Origin: JAHBXL01 sp964409775
GTDB lineage: Bacteria > Planctomycetota > Phycisphaerae > Phycisphaerales > UBA1924
DNA length: 64,000 bases
Assembly: GCA_964409775.1 (NCBI GenBank)
Contig: CAYPEI010000009.1
Location: 1-64,000 of the forward strand
Reading direction: 5' to 3'
In this document: in pieces, positions 44,913-53,889 of the stretch
How the letters are laid out: each line of letters begins with the position of its first letter
How positions within the stretch are numbered: position 1 is the stretch's first letter
Made by a program: the position numbers and the translations under genes
The notes under the pieces: model-generated
Databases searched by the model: none
Told to the model about the DNA's origin: nothing
What the model saw: only the letters and a program-made list of their open reading frames with translations

Positions 44913-45046
44913 CTCAGAGTATGGCATCGGCTGCCGCGGCGGGTGGATGCAGGGCCAACCGCCCTCTCCGACCCGGGTTGCACGGATTCCGGTTTCAACC
45001 TCCCTCCCGAGTTGCTCCGGCGGCTCGAGCACGCGACGATGTGCAG

Positions 45047-46618
45047 ATGCCAGCCGCTCCGACACCCGCGAAAGACCCTTCCAACACTCCGACCGTCCTT
45101 CTGGATGGTTCGCCGCTCACGATCGCCCAGATCGAGGCGGTTGCTCGTGTCGATGCCGGGGTAGATATTGCCCCAGAGGGTGTCAATCGACTCTCCGCCG
45201 GCCGGAAGGCGCTCATGCAAGCCATGAGCGACGACCAGCCCCACTATGGCATCAACACCGGGTTTGGCTCGTTCTCTCGCCAACGCATCTCGGATACCGA
45301 CCTCCGAGATCTGCAGCGCAACCTGATCCGAAGTCATGCCGCGGGGGTCGGCACTCCACTTCCCCGTGAAGTCGTGCGTGCCATGATGCTGCTTCTTGCG
45401 GCATCGTTGACTCGCGGCATGTCCGCCGTGCGTCCGCAGGTCGTTGAGCAGATCATCGCCCTGCTGAACTCGGGGATCACCCCTGTCGTTCCGGGTGTCG
45501 GGTCCTGCGGGGCGTCGGGCGATCTTGCGCCCCTGGCCCACGTTGCGCTCGTGCTTCTGGGTGAAGGGCACGCCCAGACGGATTCCAGCGGCCGTGTGCT
45601 GCCGGGCGGCGAGTGTCTCCGTGCAGCCGGCATCGCCCCGCTCGCGCTTGAAGCGAAAGAAGGTCTCGCGCTGATCAACGGCACGCACCTCATGGCCGCC
45701 CAGGGCGTGCTGCTGGTCCGCGACTTTGAGCGGCTGTTCCATGCCGCGATCTGTGCGAGCGCGATGTCCATCGACGCCTGCCGCGCGACCGATGCCTTTC
45801 TGGATGCGCGGGTGCACGAGGCCCGATGCCAGCCGGGACAGAAACGCGTTGCCGCGGCCATCCTCGCGATGCTCAAGGGCAGTCAGATCATCCCCTCCCA
45901 TGCACTGAACGATCCTCGCGTGCAGGATCCCTACTCGCTTCGATGCGTGCCCCAGGTACTCGGCGCGGCATGGGATGCCTTTGAACACGTGCGAGGCGCG
46001 GTCGAACGTGAACTCGGTGCTGTCACCGACAATCCGCTGGTCTTCCCCGGCGAGGAGGGTCGCCCGCCCGAGATCATCTCTGCCGGCAACTTCCATGGCA
46101 TGCCCATGGCCATCGCGCTCGACCTGCTGGCAATTTCCATCTGCCATGTCGCCGGCATCGCCGAGCGACGCATCTACCACATGCTCTCGGCCTTTGATCC
46201 CGAGTCGAAGTTGCCCCCCTATCTCTCACCCGGCCCGGGGCTGCATTCGGGCCTGATGATCGCGCAATACACCGCCGCGGCCTGCTGCAACGAACTCATC
46301 GGCCTCGCGACGCCGGCGAGCGTCGCCAACCTCAGCACCAGCGCCGGAATGGAGGACTACAACTCGTTCGGCCCTCGTGCCGCCGCCAAAGCCCGCCGCG
46401 GACTCGAACTGGCCGGATCGGTCATCGCGATCGAACTGATCTGCGGCGCCGAAGCGATTGATCACCACCGACCCCTTCGGAGCGGCGCCTCGGTGGAGCG
46501 AGCGCATGACGCTGTCCGTGCGATTGTGCCTCGTCTGGTTGCCGACCGCCCCCCCGCTCCTGACATCGCCGCCGTAGAGAGACTGATCCAAACAGGGGGG
46601 GTGACAGCGGCGTTCTGA
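45047..46618 (+). CDS. hutH: Histidine ammonia-lyase
   Basis: 523 residues from the ATG at 45047. The Ala-Ser-Gly triad that forms the MIO cofactor is at 156-158 in GSCGASGDLAPLAH. YGINTGFGSF (68-77) is the family start motif and holds the catalytic Tyr. FHGMPMAIALD and SAGMEDYNSFG are further conserved blocks. The enzyme converts L-His to urocanate and ammonia. hutU follows in the same direction after 118 bases, giving the first two steps of His breakdown; hutI and hutG/hutF are not in the window. Confidence 0.97.
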   Translation: MPAAPTPAKDPSNTPTVLLDGSPLTIAQIEAVARVDAGVDIAPEGVNRLSAGRKALMQAMSDDQPHYGINTGFGSFSRQRISDTDLRDLQRNLIRSHAAGVGTPLPREVVRAMMLLLAASLTRGMSAVRPQVVEQIIALLNSGITPVVPGVGSCGASGDLAPLAHVALVLLGEGHAQTDSSGRVLPGGECLRAAGIAPLALEAKEGLALINGTHLMAAQGVLLVRDFERLFHAAICASAMSIDACRATDAFLDARVHEARCQPGQKRVAAAILAMLKGSQIIPSHALNDPRVQDPYSLRCVPQVLGAAWDAFEHVRGAVERELGAVTDNPLVFPGEEGRPPEIISAGNFHGMPMAIALDLLAISICHVAGIAERRIYHMLSAFDPESKLPPYLSPGPGLHSGLMIAQYTAAACCNELIGLATPASVANLSTSAGMEDYNSFGPRAAAKARRGLELAGSVIAIELICGAEAIDHHRPLRSGASVERAHDAVRAIVPRLVADRPPAPDIAAVERLIQTGGVTAAF

Positions 46619-46736
46619 CGCCGCGGCGTGCGCCGTTGTCATCCTGCCCTTGTGCTTGACCGACACACGCTGTAGTTTGAACATACAGAGCGTCGCCCGG
46701 GCGCGATCCGCCACTGTCCGTACAAGGATTCCCGCC

Positions 46737-48458
46737 ATGTCCGCGCCGACAACCACGCGAAACACAGGCAGCATCAAGGTGAAGCCCTCACTCCCCCGCG
46801 CCCGCGAGATTCGAGCACCCCGCGGCCCGCAGCGCACGTGCAAGACCTGGCAGGCCGAAGCGGCCATGCGCATGCTCATGAACAACCTGGACCCTGATGT
46901 GGCCGAGCGCCCGGCGGACCTGGTCGTGTACGGCGGGCGCGGACAGGCGGCTCGATCATGGGAAGCGTTCGATGCCATTGTTGCCACACTCAAGCGCCTT
47001 GAACCCGACGAGACGCTGCTGGTCCAGAGCGGCAAGCCGGTCGGAGTCGTGAAAACAACGACCGACGCCCCTCGAGTGCTCATCGCCAACTCCAACCTCG
47101 TGCCCCACTGGGCCACGCAGGAGATCTTCGACGATCTTGCCCGCAAGGGCCTGATCATGTACGGCCAGATGACCGCCGGCTCCTGGATCTACATCGGTAC
47201 GCAGGGGATCCTGCAGGGAACGTACGAGACGTTCGCCGCGTGCGCTCGCCAGCACTTCGGCGGTGCTTCTGCCACGCTCAAAGGCCGTCTGTGCGTGACG
47301 GCGGGCTGCGGCGGTATGGGCGGCGCACAGCCGCTGGCCGTCACGATGAACGACGGCGTCTGCCTCATCGCCGACGTCGACCACATCCGCCTGAATCGAC
47401 GCATCCGCGAGCGCTACCTCGATGAAATCGTTGAAGGGCTGGATGAGGCCATCGACGCCGCGGTGAGATATGCCGAATCCGGCACGCCCCGATCCGTCGG
47501 CGTCAACTGCAACGCGGTGGAACTGCTGGAGCGTCTGCTCGCCCGTGGAATCACCCCCGACGTTCTCACCGACCAGACCAGTGCACACGATCCGCTGGTC
47601 GGGTACGTGCCGATCGAAATGACCCAGCACGAGGCCGAGGTCATGCGTGTGGCCCTGCCGCGGCAGTACGTCACACTCAGTCTCGCGAGCATGGAACGCC
47701 ATGTCCGCGCAATGGTTGAACTCCAGCGGCGCGGCGCGATCACGTTCGACTACGGCAACAACATCCGTCAGCGGGCCCTGGAACACGGCTACAAGGACGC
47801 CTTTGCCTTCCCGGGATTCGTTCCCGCGTACATCCGCCCGCAGTTCTGCCTCGGCCGCGGTCCGTTCCGGTGGTGTGTTCTCTCCGGCGAACCCCGCGAC
47901 ATCTACACCACGGATGACGCCCTCATGGAAGCGTTCCGCGGGGATGCATCGCTGCACCGCTGGCTCAGGCTTGCCAAGGAGCGTGTCGCGTTCCAGGGCC
48001 TTCCGGCACGTATCTGCTGGTTCGGCATGGGCGAGCGTGCCAAGGCCGGGCTGATCCTCAATGACCTCGTCGCCAAGGGCAAAGTCGGTGCGCCGATCGT
48101 CATCGGGCGCGACCACCTCGACTGCGGCAGTGTTGCCAGCCCCAATCGCGAGACCGAGGCGATGAAGGACGGCTCCGATGCCATCAGCGACTGGGCGATC
48201 CTCAACGCGATGGTGAACATCGCCAGCGGCGCATCCTGGGTCAGTTTCCACCACGGCGGCGGCGTCGGCATCGGCTACAGCCAACACGCCGGGCAGGTGA
48301 TCGTCGCCGACGGCACACCCGAAGCCGCGAAACGCATCGAACGTGTCCTCACCAATGACCCCGCGATGGGAGTCTTCCGTCACGCGGATGCCGGTTACGA
48401 GGATGCACAACGGTGCGCGGATCGCCTGCACGTCGATATCCCGATGCGCGAGTGGTGA
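46737..48458 (+). CDS. hutU: Urocanate hydratase
   Basis: 573 residues from the ATG at 46737. Full-length urocanase: VYGGRGQAARSW and LLVQSGKPVGV near the start, NAD-binding TAGCGGMGGAQPLAVTM near 178-194, and the closing block IVIGRDHLDCGSVASPNRET. It uses tightly bound NAD+ as an electrophile to turn urocanate into imidazolone propionate. It follows hutH. The 118-base gap contains AGGATTCCCGCC before the ATG and a possible weak promoter (TTGTGC/TAGTTT), so hutU may also be expressed on its own. The N-terminal 30 residues are basic and extend beyond the B. subtilis form. Confidence 0.96.
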   Translation: MSAPTTTRNTGSIKVKPSLPRAREIRAPRGPQRTCKTWQAEAAMRMLMNNLDPDVAERPADLVVYGGRGQAARSWEAFDAIVATLKRLEPDETLLVQSGKPVGVVKTTTDAPRVLIANSNLVPHWATQEIFDDLARKGLIMYGQMTAGSWIYIGTQGILQGTYETFAACARQHFGGASATLKGRLCVTAGCGGMGGAQPLAVTMNDGVCLIADVDHIRLNRRIRERYLDEIVEGLDEAIDAAVRYAESGTPRSVGVNCNAVELLERLLARGITPDVLTDQTSAHDPLVGYVPIEMTQHEAEVMRVALPRQYVTLSLASMERHVRAMVELQRRGAITFDYGNNIRQRALEHGYKDAFAFPGFVPAYIRPQFCLGRGPFRWCVLSGEPRDIYTTDDALMEAFRGDASLHRWLRLAKERVAFQGLPARICWFGMGERAKAGLILNDLVAKGKVGAPIVIGRDHLDCGSVASPNRETEAMKDGSDAISDWAILNAMVNIASGASWVSFHHGGGVGIGYSQHAGQVIVADGTPEAAKRIERVLTNDPAMGVFRHADAGYEDAQRCADRLHVDIPMREW

Positions 48459-48520
48459 AGTCCCGGTGGTTGGTATTCGAGGCCGCCCCTCGGTGACTTT
48501 CTCGGAGGCCGGTCGGCGTA

Positions 48521-49774
48521 CTACCAGCCCAATGCCGCGGCGCCCAGCAGCATCGCCACTGCCGTCGCGAATACGATCCCGAACACCGGAACGATCCGCA
48601 CGAAGATCGCCCGCCCCCCCACCGCCGCGACGATCCCCGCCTTGAACGCGAGATTCGCCATCGACGCGATGACGATCGCCCGCCACGCCGCGCCGGTCTC
48701 CACGGCTCCCCGCGCCGCCATCCGTGAGGTCGAGAGTGTGATCGCATCCATGTCCGTCAGGCCGGAGATTGCCGCGACAAGGTACAGGCCGCGGTCGCCA
48801 AGCCAGTGCTTCCCCGCCGCGACGGCGAGCAGCACGATCGCAAACAGTGCGCCGAACACCAGCGCCGCCTTCAACTCCGACGGATTCTCCGGATCGGGCA
48901 TCTGACCGCCTGTTCGGGTTCGACACAGGATGTACACCACCACCGAGGCGACGATCGTGACGACCAGCAACACCCCGATCATCGGCGCGATCTGGGAGGC
49001 CTTGGACGGCGCAGCGACGCAGATTTCGACGATCACGCGGATCAGACTGACGACCGATGCCAGCGTCGCGATCAGCACTCCGGTCCACGCTGCATTCGGG
49101 GCTTCGCGGGCGCGTTTCGCGGCGGTCACCGTTGTCGCCGTGCTGGAGATCAACCCGCCGATCAGCCCCGCCGCCGCCGCGCCGTGCTCCCGCGGCAGCA
49201 TCTTCGCCACCGCATAGGCCGCAAGGCTGATGCCCGTCACCAGCACCACCATCAGCCAGACTTCCCGCGGATTGATGGCGTCGAAGGGGCCAAACTGCCG
49301 GTCCGGCAGCACCGGCAGCACGATGAAGGTGATCAGCGCAAACTGGATCATCGCCCGCATGTCGCTCTCGCCCAGCCTGCGGGCGACCATGTGTAGCAGG
49401 TCCTTGGCATGCAGCAGGGCGGCGCAGGCGACACCGACGCCAACCGCCACACTCCGCGGGCCGAGCCACACGAACGCCCCGACCGAGAACATGAGGAGAA
49501 TGGCGATCTCGGTCGTGATCCCGGGGCTCTTTTCCGGCAGGGGCCGGAGGAAGTTGCCCATCGCCGTCGCCGCGGCGATGCCCAGCAGACCAGCCCCCAC
49601 CGTCCAGCCCCCCAGCGACTCGGAGAGCATGGCACAGACCGTCCCGAAGAGCGTGATGAGCGGAAACGTCCTGACGCCGGCGAGGGCGGAGTCCGCCCGT
49701 TCCCGCTGCACGCCCACCAGCATGCCCAGCGCACCGGACACGGCGAGGGCGACAAACGCCTGCATCACGTCCAT
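48521..49774 (-). CDS. MgtC/DUF4010 membrane protein
   Basis: 417 residues from the ATG at 49774. The first 140 residues match the MgtC/SapB membrane domain: GALGMLVGVQRERADSALAGVRTFPLITLFG. The rest is the DUF4010 region with about seven further helices, including GLIGGLISSTATTVTAAKRAR and LYLVAAISGLTDMDAITLSTSRMA. Such proteins are taken as membrane proteins of unknown transport or sensing role; MgtC itself modulates ATP synthase. It is convergent with hutU (62 bases) and divergent from the B12-GTPase gene with a ~130-base gap. Confidence 0.88.
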   Translation of the reverse strand: MDVMQAFVALAVSGALGMLVGVQRERADSALAGVRTFPLITLFGTVCAMLSESLGGWTVGAGLLGIAAATAMGNFLRPLPEKSPGITTEIAILLMFSVGAFVWLGPRSVAVGVGVACAALLHAKDLLHMVARRLGESDMRAMIQFALITFIVLPVLPDRQFGPFDAINPREVWLMVVLVTGISLAAYAVAKMLPREHGAAAAGLIGGLISSTATTVTAAKRAREAPNAAWTGVLIATLASVVSLIRVIVEICVAAPSKASQIAPMIGVLLVVTIVASVVVYILCRTRTGGQMPDPENPSELKAALVFGALFAIVLLAVAAGKHWLGDRGLYLVAAISGLTDMDAITLSTSRMAARGAVETGAAWRAIVIASMANLAFKAGIVAAVGGRAIFVRIVPVFGIVFATAVAMLLGAAALGW

Positions 49775-49904
49775 GGGGAGAGGGTATCCGATCCGATCTG
49801 ATCCGCGAAGTGGCCGGGGCTTGCCCCGACCGACCCGGGGGCGAGCCGTAACCCCCCGACACCCACCCATCCAAAATCGGGCATCCCACCTACGCTTCGA
49901 ACCC

Positions 49905-51074
49905 ATGGCCAAAGCCCTCTCCACCGCGACCACCGAGTTCGAGAAACTCGACCGCTGCGCCGACCTCGACCACCGACCCCGCGTCCTGCTGGGCAAAATG
50001 GGGCTCGACGGCCATGACCGGGGCGTCAAGGTGATCGCCCGAGCCCTGCGGGATTCGGGGGTGCACGTCATCTACTCCGGCCTGTGGCAGACGCCGCGCT
50101 CCCTGGCCATCTCCGCCCGCGATGAGGACGTCGACGTCATCGCTGCGTCGATGATGTCCAACTCGCACCTGGTGCTCGGTCCCAAACTTATCGAGGCGCT
50201 CAAGGAACTCGGACGCCCTGATATCCCGGTGTACATGGGTGGAATCCTCCCGCAGGAAGACCTCCCCAGGCTTATCGAGCAGGGTGTGGCCAAGTGTTTC
50301 ACGACCGGCACGGGACTGTTGGACATCGTCGAGGCGGTCCGCGGGGCCGTCCGGCCGTACAGCGCCAAAGTCTCCAGCGGCCCCGCCGCGCAACTCGCCC
50401 GCGATATCTCGCTCATCCACGCCGGCCGTGCCGGAGCGGGCGGCCTGAGGCCCGATGCCCGGCGTCGCCGCCCCAAGCGTGTGATCGGCATCACCGGGTC
50501 GCCGGGCGCCGGCAAATCCACGCTTGTCGCGCAACTCGTCGGTGAGTACACGCGCCGCGCGAAGGAAGACCAGTCCCTGGGACGTTGTGCAGTCCTGGCA
50601 TTCGACCCGATGAGCCCCATCACCAGCGGCGCGCTGCTGGGCGACCGGCTGCGAGTCGACTTCAACAATCTTGACGAGTCGGTCTATTACCGATCCCTGG
50701 CGATCAGCGGCGAGGACTATCACGCGGTCAACGAGATCGTGGAACTCATCGGCGGCTCGATGCCACAGGGCAAGTCGTCCTATGACACCCTCTTCATCGA
50801 AACGGTCGGCGCGGGGCAGAACGAAACGAAGATCCGCCAGCATGTCGACCGCACCGTCGTCGTGCTGACTCCCGGCATGGGTGACGCGGTCCAGATGGAC
50901 AAGGCCGGCATTCTGGAGATCGCCGACGTGTTCGTCTGCAACAAGGCGGATCATCCGGGCGAGAATGAACTGGTCCGCGATCTGCGCGATGTGGCAGGGC
51001 GGCGCCCAGTCTTTGAGACTGTCGCCACCCGTGGTCAGGGAGTGCCCGAACTGCTCGATGCACTGATGGTCTGA
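49905..51074 (+). CDS. Fusion of B12-binding domain with MeaB/ArgK-type G-protein chaperone
   Basis: 389 residues from the ATG at 49905; the frame is open upstream but antisense to the divergent gene. Residues 25-150 are the small cobalamin-binding domain of acyl-CoA mutases: LLGKMGLDGHDRGVKVIARAL has the DxHxxG ligand motif, and MGGILPQED and a late GTGLLDIVEAVR close it. Residues 185-389 are a MeaB/ArgK GTPase: GSPGAGKSTLVAQL (P-loop), TVGAGQNET (switch), CNKADHPGENE (NKxD). In IcmF these two domains are joined to a mutase; here the mutase is absent. It may serve a mutase encoded elsewhere. Confidence 0.9.
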   Translation: MAKALSTATTEFEKLDRCADLDHRPRVLLGKMGLDGHDRGVKVIARALRDSGVHVIYSGLWQTPRSLAISARDEDVDVIAASMMSNSHLVLGPKLIEALKELGRPDIPVYMGGILPQEDLPRLIEQGVAKCFTTGTGLLDIVEAVRGAVRPYSAKVSSGPAAQLARDISLIHAGRAGAGGLRPDARRRRPKRVIGITGSPGAGKSTLVAQLVGEYTRRAKEDQSLGRCAVLAFDPMSPITSGALLGDRLRVDFNNLDESVYYRSLAISGEDYHAVNEIVELIGGSMPQGKSSYDTLFIETVGAGQNETKIRQHVDRTVVVLTPGMGDAVQMDKAGILEIADVFVCNKADHPGENELVRDLRDVAGRRPVFETVATRGQGVPELLDALMV

Positions 51075-51260
51075 ATACCGGCTTCCGCTCAGGACCTCTC
51101 GATTCTCGGACCCGGGGCAGTTGCCCAGTCTTCCCTGCCGCCACGCTCCGCTGCGAGGCTGCTTTCGAGATCTGATCCGACTGGTTCACTCCGGAGCCGG
51201 GTGTAGTTTTCTCGCATCGGCGACACCGCTTTGGTGTGGTCGTGCAGGAACGTGCCACTC

Positions 51261-51428
51261 ATGCTCAAAATCGGACAATCGCTCACGCTCTTCGTCGCGC
51301 TTGCGGGCTTTGTCGCGTCAGGGATCCACGCGCAGCACGTGGACCTGCTTCCGGCTCCTGGCGCACTCGTCCTCGTCGCCGCGGCGGTCGCCATCATGTT
51401 GCGACCCCGGGCTCTCCGCGCAGCCTGA
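51261..51428 (+). CDS. Tiny exported protein with PEP-CTERM-like tail
   Basis: 55 residues from the ATG at 51261. A signal-like start MLKIGQSLTLFVALAGFVASG is followed by only a short middle and then a tail LLPAPGALVLVAAAVAIMLRPR. The order of Pro-Ala-Pro-Gly, one hydrophobic helix and terminal Arg residues is that of PEP-CTERM sorting signals as found on many planctomycete proteins. After removal of both ends almost nothing would remain. A terminator follows. It may be a minimal sorting substrate, a decayed gene, or a membrane peptide. Confidence 0.5.
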   Translation: MLKIGQSLTLFVALAGFVASGIHAQHVDLLPAPGALVLVAAAVAIMLRPRALRAA

Positions 51429-51451
51429 TCGCCGCTCCACCCTGTCTCCAT

Positions 51452-51493
51452 CCGCCGCCGTCCGGGGACGATCCTCCTCGTGCGGCGGTTTTT
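51452..51493 (+). terminator. Terminator after the PEP-CTERM-like gene
   Basis: CCGCCGC (51452-51458) pairs with GCGGCGG (51482-51488) across a 23-base loop that can pair further, followed by TTTTT (51489-51493). It is 28 bases before the next ATG. Confidence 0.6.
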
Positions 51494-51520
51494 CATGAAC
51501 GACTGTCGCTAGCATTTCAC

Positions 51521-52545
51521 ATGCTGCAGCCGGCACCGTACATGCTCCAGTGCATGGAGGTCTGGGGTGGGAACCGCGCCGTCGAGAACGGTGTGGTCAT
51601 GCCGGGACTCGACGCATGGGTCTTCAGCCGACCCTACGTCGGCCGCGAATCCCGCGGCTCTGCTGACGATACGTCCCGAGGCGGCGACATCCACTACGTG
51701 ACCAGTTGCGCGACGGGACGCATCACGCGCATCGTTGTTGCAGACGTCTCCGGTCACGGCGAGAAAGTCGCCGATACGGCGGTCGAACTCCGCCGCCTCC
51801 TGGGCCGATACTCCAACTACGCTGACCAGGAACGCGTCGTCAGCGAGATCGATCGGCACTTCGTCGCCCTGGGCGAGTCCGACGCACGCCACGCGGGGCT
51901 GTTTGCAACGGCGGTCATCGCGACGTACTGGTCTCCCACCGAGGAGGTCACGCTCTGCAATGCCGGTCATCCGCGGCCGCTGCGATACCGCGCCCGCGAG
52001 CCAAATGGGAGATCCACTCGCCGAAGGCCGATGCATCTGCAACATCGCCTTCCAATCTGCCCCTGGGTATCGGCGTTGACGGCAAGCACCCGCAATCGGC
52101 CTTCCGACTCCGACGCGACGATCTGCTGCTGCTTTACACCGACTCGCTGATCGAGGCACGCCAACCCAATGGCCGGCAACTCGGCGAGTCCGGACTGCTT
52201 GAACTTGTCAGCGCCCTCGATGCTTCTCGCCCCGAATCGCTGGTCCGTCATCTGCTCGCATCCATCGCTCGCTGGTGCGAACACGAGACTGACGCGGGTG
52301 CTCTTCCGGAGTTCGATGACGACCTCACGATGGTCCTGATCCGCTCAAACGCACTCGGTCCGCGGCCGTCACTCTCGCTCTCGCTGCTCGCGGGATACCG
52401 CATCGGACTCCAGTTCCTCAAGTCCTTGGTGCGCCATGATGTGGTCGCGTCGTGGCCGCAGATCCGGCGCGATGTTCTTGCGGGTTCGCTTCTCAGGAAA
52501 GCCAACGGCGTACCCGGCTCTCGATCAGACGACAGCCCGGACTGA
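51521..52545 (+). pseudogene. SpoIIE/PP2C-type phosphatase with an internal -1 frameshift
   Basis: The frame from the ATG at 51521 gives DAWVFSRPYVGRESRGSADDTS, GGDIHYVTSC, and the metal-binding VVADVSGHGEKVADTA, then VTLCNAGHPRPLRYRARE. This is the first two thirds of a SpoIIE domain. At about 51997 the homologous text moves to the -1 frame: KWEIHSPK, SNLPLGIGV, DDLLLLYTDSLIEARQPNG, and DDLTMVLIRS, ending at 52545. Both halves match the family in order, so one base is missing, by mutation, sequencing error, or programmed shift. An intact form would be a Ser/Thr phosphatase acting on regulators such as anti-sigma antagonists. It is convergent with lysC (adjacent stops). Confidence 0.75.
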
Positions 52546-53829
52546 CTACACCGTCGCCGCGACGCTTCCGTTCCGAGCCGGAACGGTGACCGTGCCCAGG
52601 TTGAACGCCGCGTGCACCGCGCGAAGACCCGTTTTTCCGTCCGCTTCATCAACGAGACACGAGATCTTGATCTCGCTGGTGGTGATGTTCGCGATCCGGA
52701 TCCCCGCCTCTGCGAGCGCCTGAAACATGCGGGCGGCAACACCGGGCTGGCTCTGCATGCCCACGCCGACCGCGGAGACCTTCGCCAGACCCAAGTCCTC
52801 GTGGACAGTGCCCTGTCCGATGTTCGTGACCACGCTCTCGACCAGCGCACGCACCTCGGCGAGGTCTGTCCGGTCGACCGTGAAGACAATCCCGCATGTC
52901 GGGCCGCCCGGACCGTCGGCATCTGCCTGGATGATGTCGTCGACGCTGATTCCCGCCGCGGCGATCTTCTCGAAGATGTCCCGCTGAATGCCCGCGCGGT
53001 TGGGGAGACCGGCGATGGTCACCCGTCCGATGTCGGTCTTGAGCGCCACGGTGGTAACAGCCTGCTGCGTTTCCATGGAATCCCTCGCGTCACAAATCAA
53101 TGTGCCCGGCCCGTGCCGCATCGCGTGCAGCACGCGGATCGCCACGCCCGCCTTCCGTCCGAGTTCGACCGCTCGGAGATGCATGACCTTGGCGCCCTGC
53201 GAGGCCGCCTCCATCATCTCCTCGTAGGAAATCCGGTCAATAAGCCGGGCTTCTTCGACAACCCTCGGATCGGCGGTGTAGACGCCGTCGACATCGGTGT
53301 AGATCTCACATTCGGCGTTGCCCAAAGCCGCGGCGAGCGCAACCGCCGTCGTGTCCGACCCGCCGCGACCCAGCGTCGTGGTGTCCTCGACGAGGCCGGA
53401 CTGGTCTCGGAACACGCCTTGGAACCCGGCCACGACCGGAACACGCATTCGAGAAAACTCGTGGATGACCCGCGATGGATCGATCCCGGAGATCCGCGCA
53501 CGGGAGTGCGTTCCCTCGGTGCGGATGCCGCATTGGCCGCCGGTCAGGCTCACCGCCGGAATCCCCATTGATTGCAGGGCCATGGCCATGAGCGCGATGC
53601 TGACTTGCTCGCCGGTCGCGAGCAGTTGGTCCATTTCGCGGCGATCGGGCGTCGAAGAAATCTGCCCGGCGAGTTCGATCAGGTGATCCGTCGTGTCACC
53701 CATGGCGGACACCACCACCGCCACGCGTTTCCCGCTGCGGACCGCCTCCGCCACGCGCGAGGCGCAGTGCTTGATGCGTGTCGCGTCGGCGACGCTCGAA
53801 CCACCGAACTTCTGCACAACCGTGGTCAC
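52546..53829 (-). CDS. lysC: Aspartate kinase
   Basis: 427 residues. The amino-acid kinase domain (1-240) starts VVQKFGGSSVA (4-14) and holds GRGGSDTTAVALAAALG and IYTDVDGVYTADPR. Two ACT domains follow (about 265-340 and 345-420), with the GVGMQSQPGVAARMFQALAEAG block that in homologs forms the lysine-binding interface. It phosphorylates aspartate to start synthesis of lysine, methionine and threonine. Feedback control by Lys and/or Thr is expected but the exact effector is not visible. It ends back-to-back with the phosphatase gene. Confidence 0.96.
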   Translation of the reverse strand: MTTVVQKFGGSSVADATRIKHCASRVAEAVRSGKRVAVVVSAMGDTTDHLIELAGQISSTPDRREMDQLLATGEQVSIALMAMALQSMGIPAVSLTGGQCGIRTEGTHSRARISGIDPSRVIHEFSRMRVPVVAGFQGVFRDQSGLVEDTTTLGRGGSDTTAVALAAALGNAECEIYTDVDGVYTADPRVVEEARLIDRISYEEMMEAASQGAKVMHLRAVELGRKAGVAIRVLHAMRHGPGTLICDARDSMETQQAVTTVALKTDIGRVTIAGLPNRAGIQRDIFEKIAAAGISVDDIIQADADGPGGPTCGIVFTVDRTDLAEVRALVESVVTNIGQGTVHEDLGLAKVSAVGVGMQSQPGVAARMFQALAEAGIRIANITTSEIKISCLVDEADGKTGLRAVHAAFNLGTVTVPARNGSVAATV

Positions 53830-53889
53830 GTACCACTCCTTACCGGGGGGTCACGATCGTAGGCCCAACTCAAGGAATTTCATGCCAAA

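Noticed and set aside
46956..49889. Minus-strand open frame of 977 codons
   Set aside because: Complement of hutU in its lower part and a different frame of the DUF4010 gene in its upper part; low-complexity Arg/Gly/Asp product.
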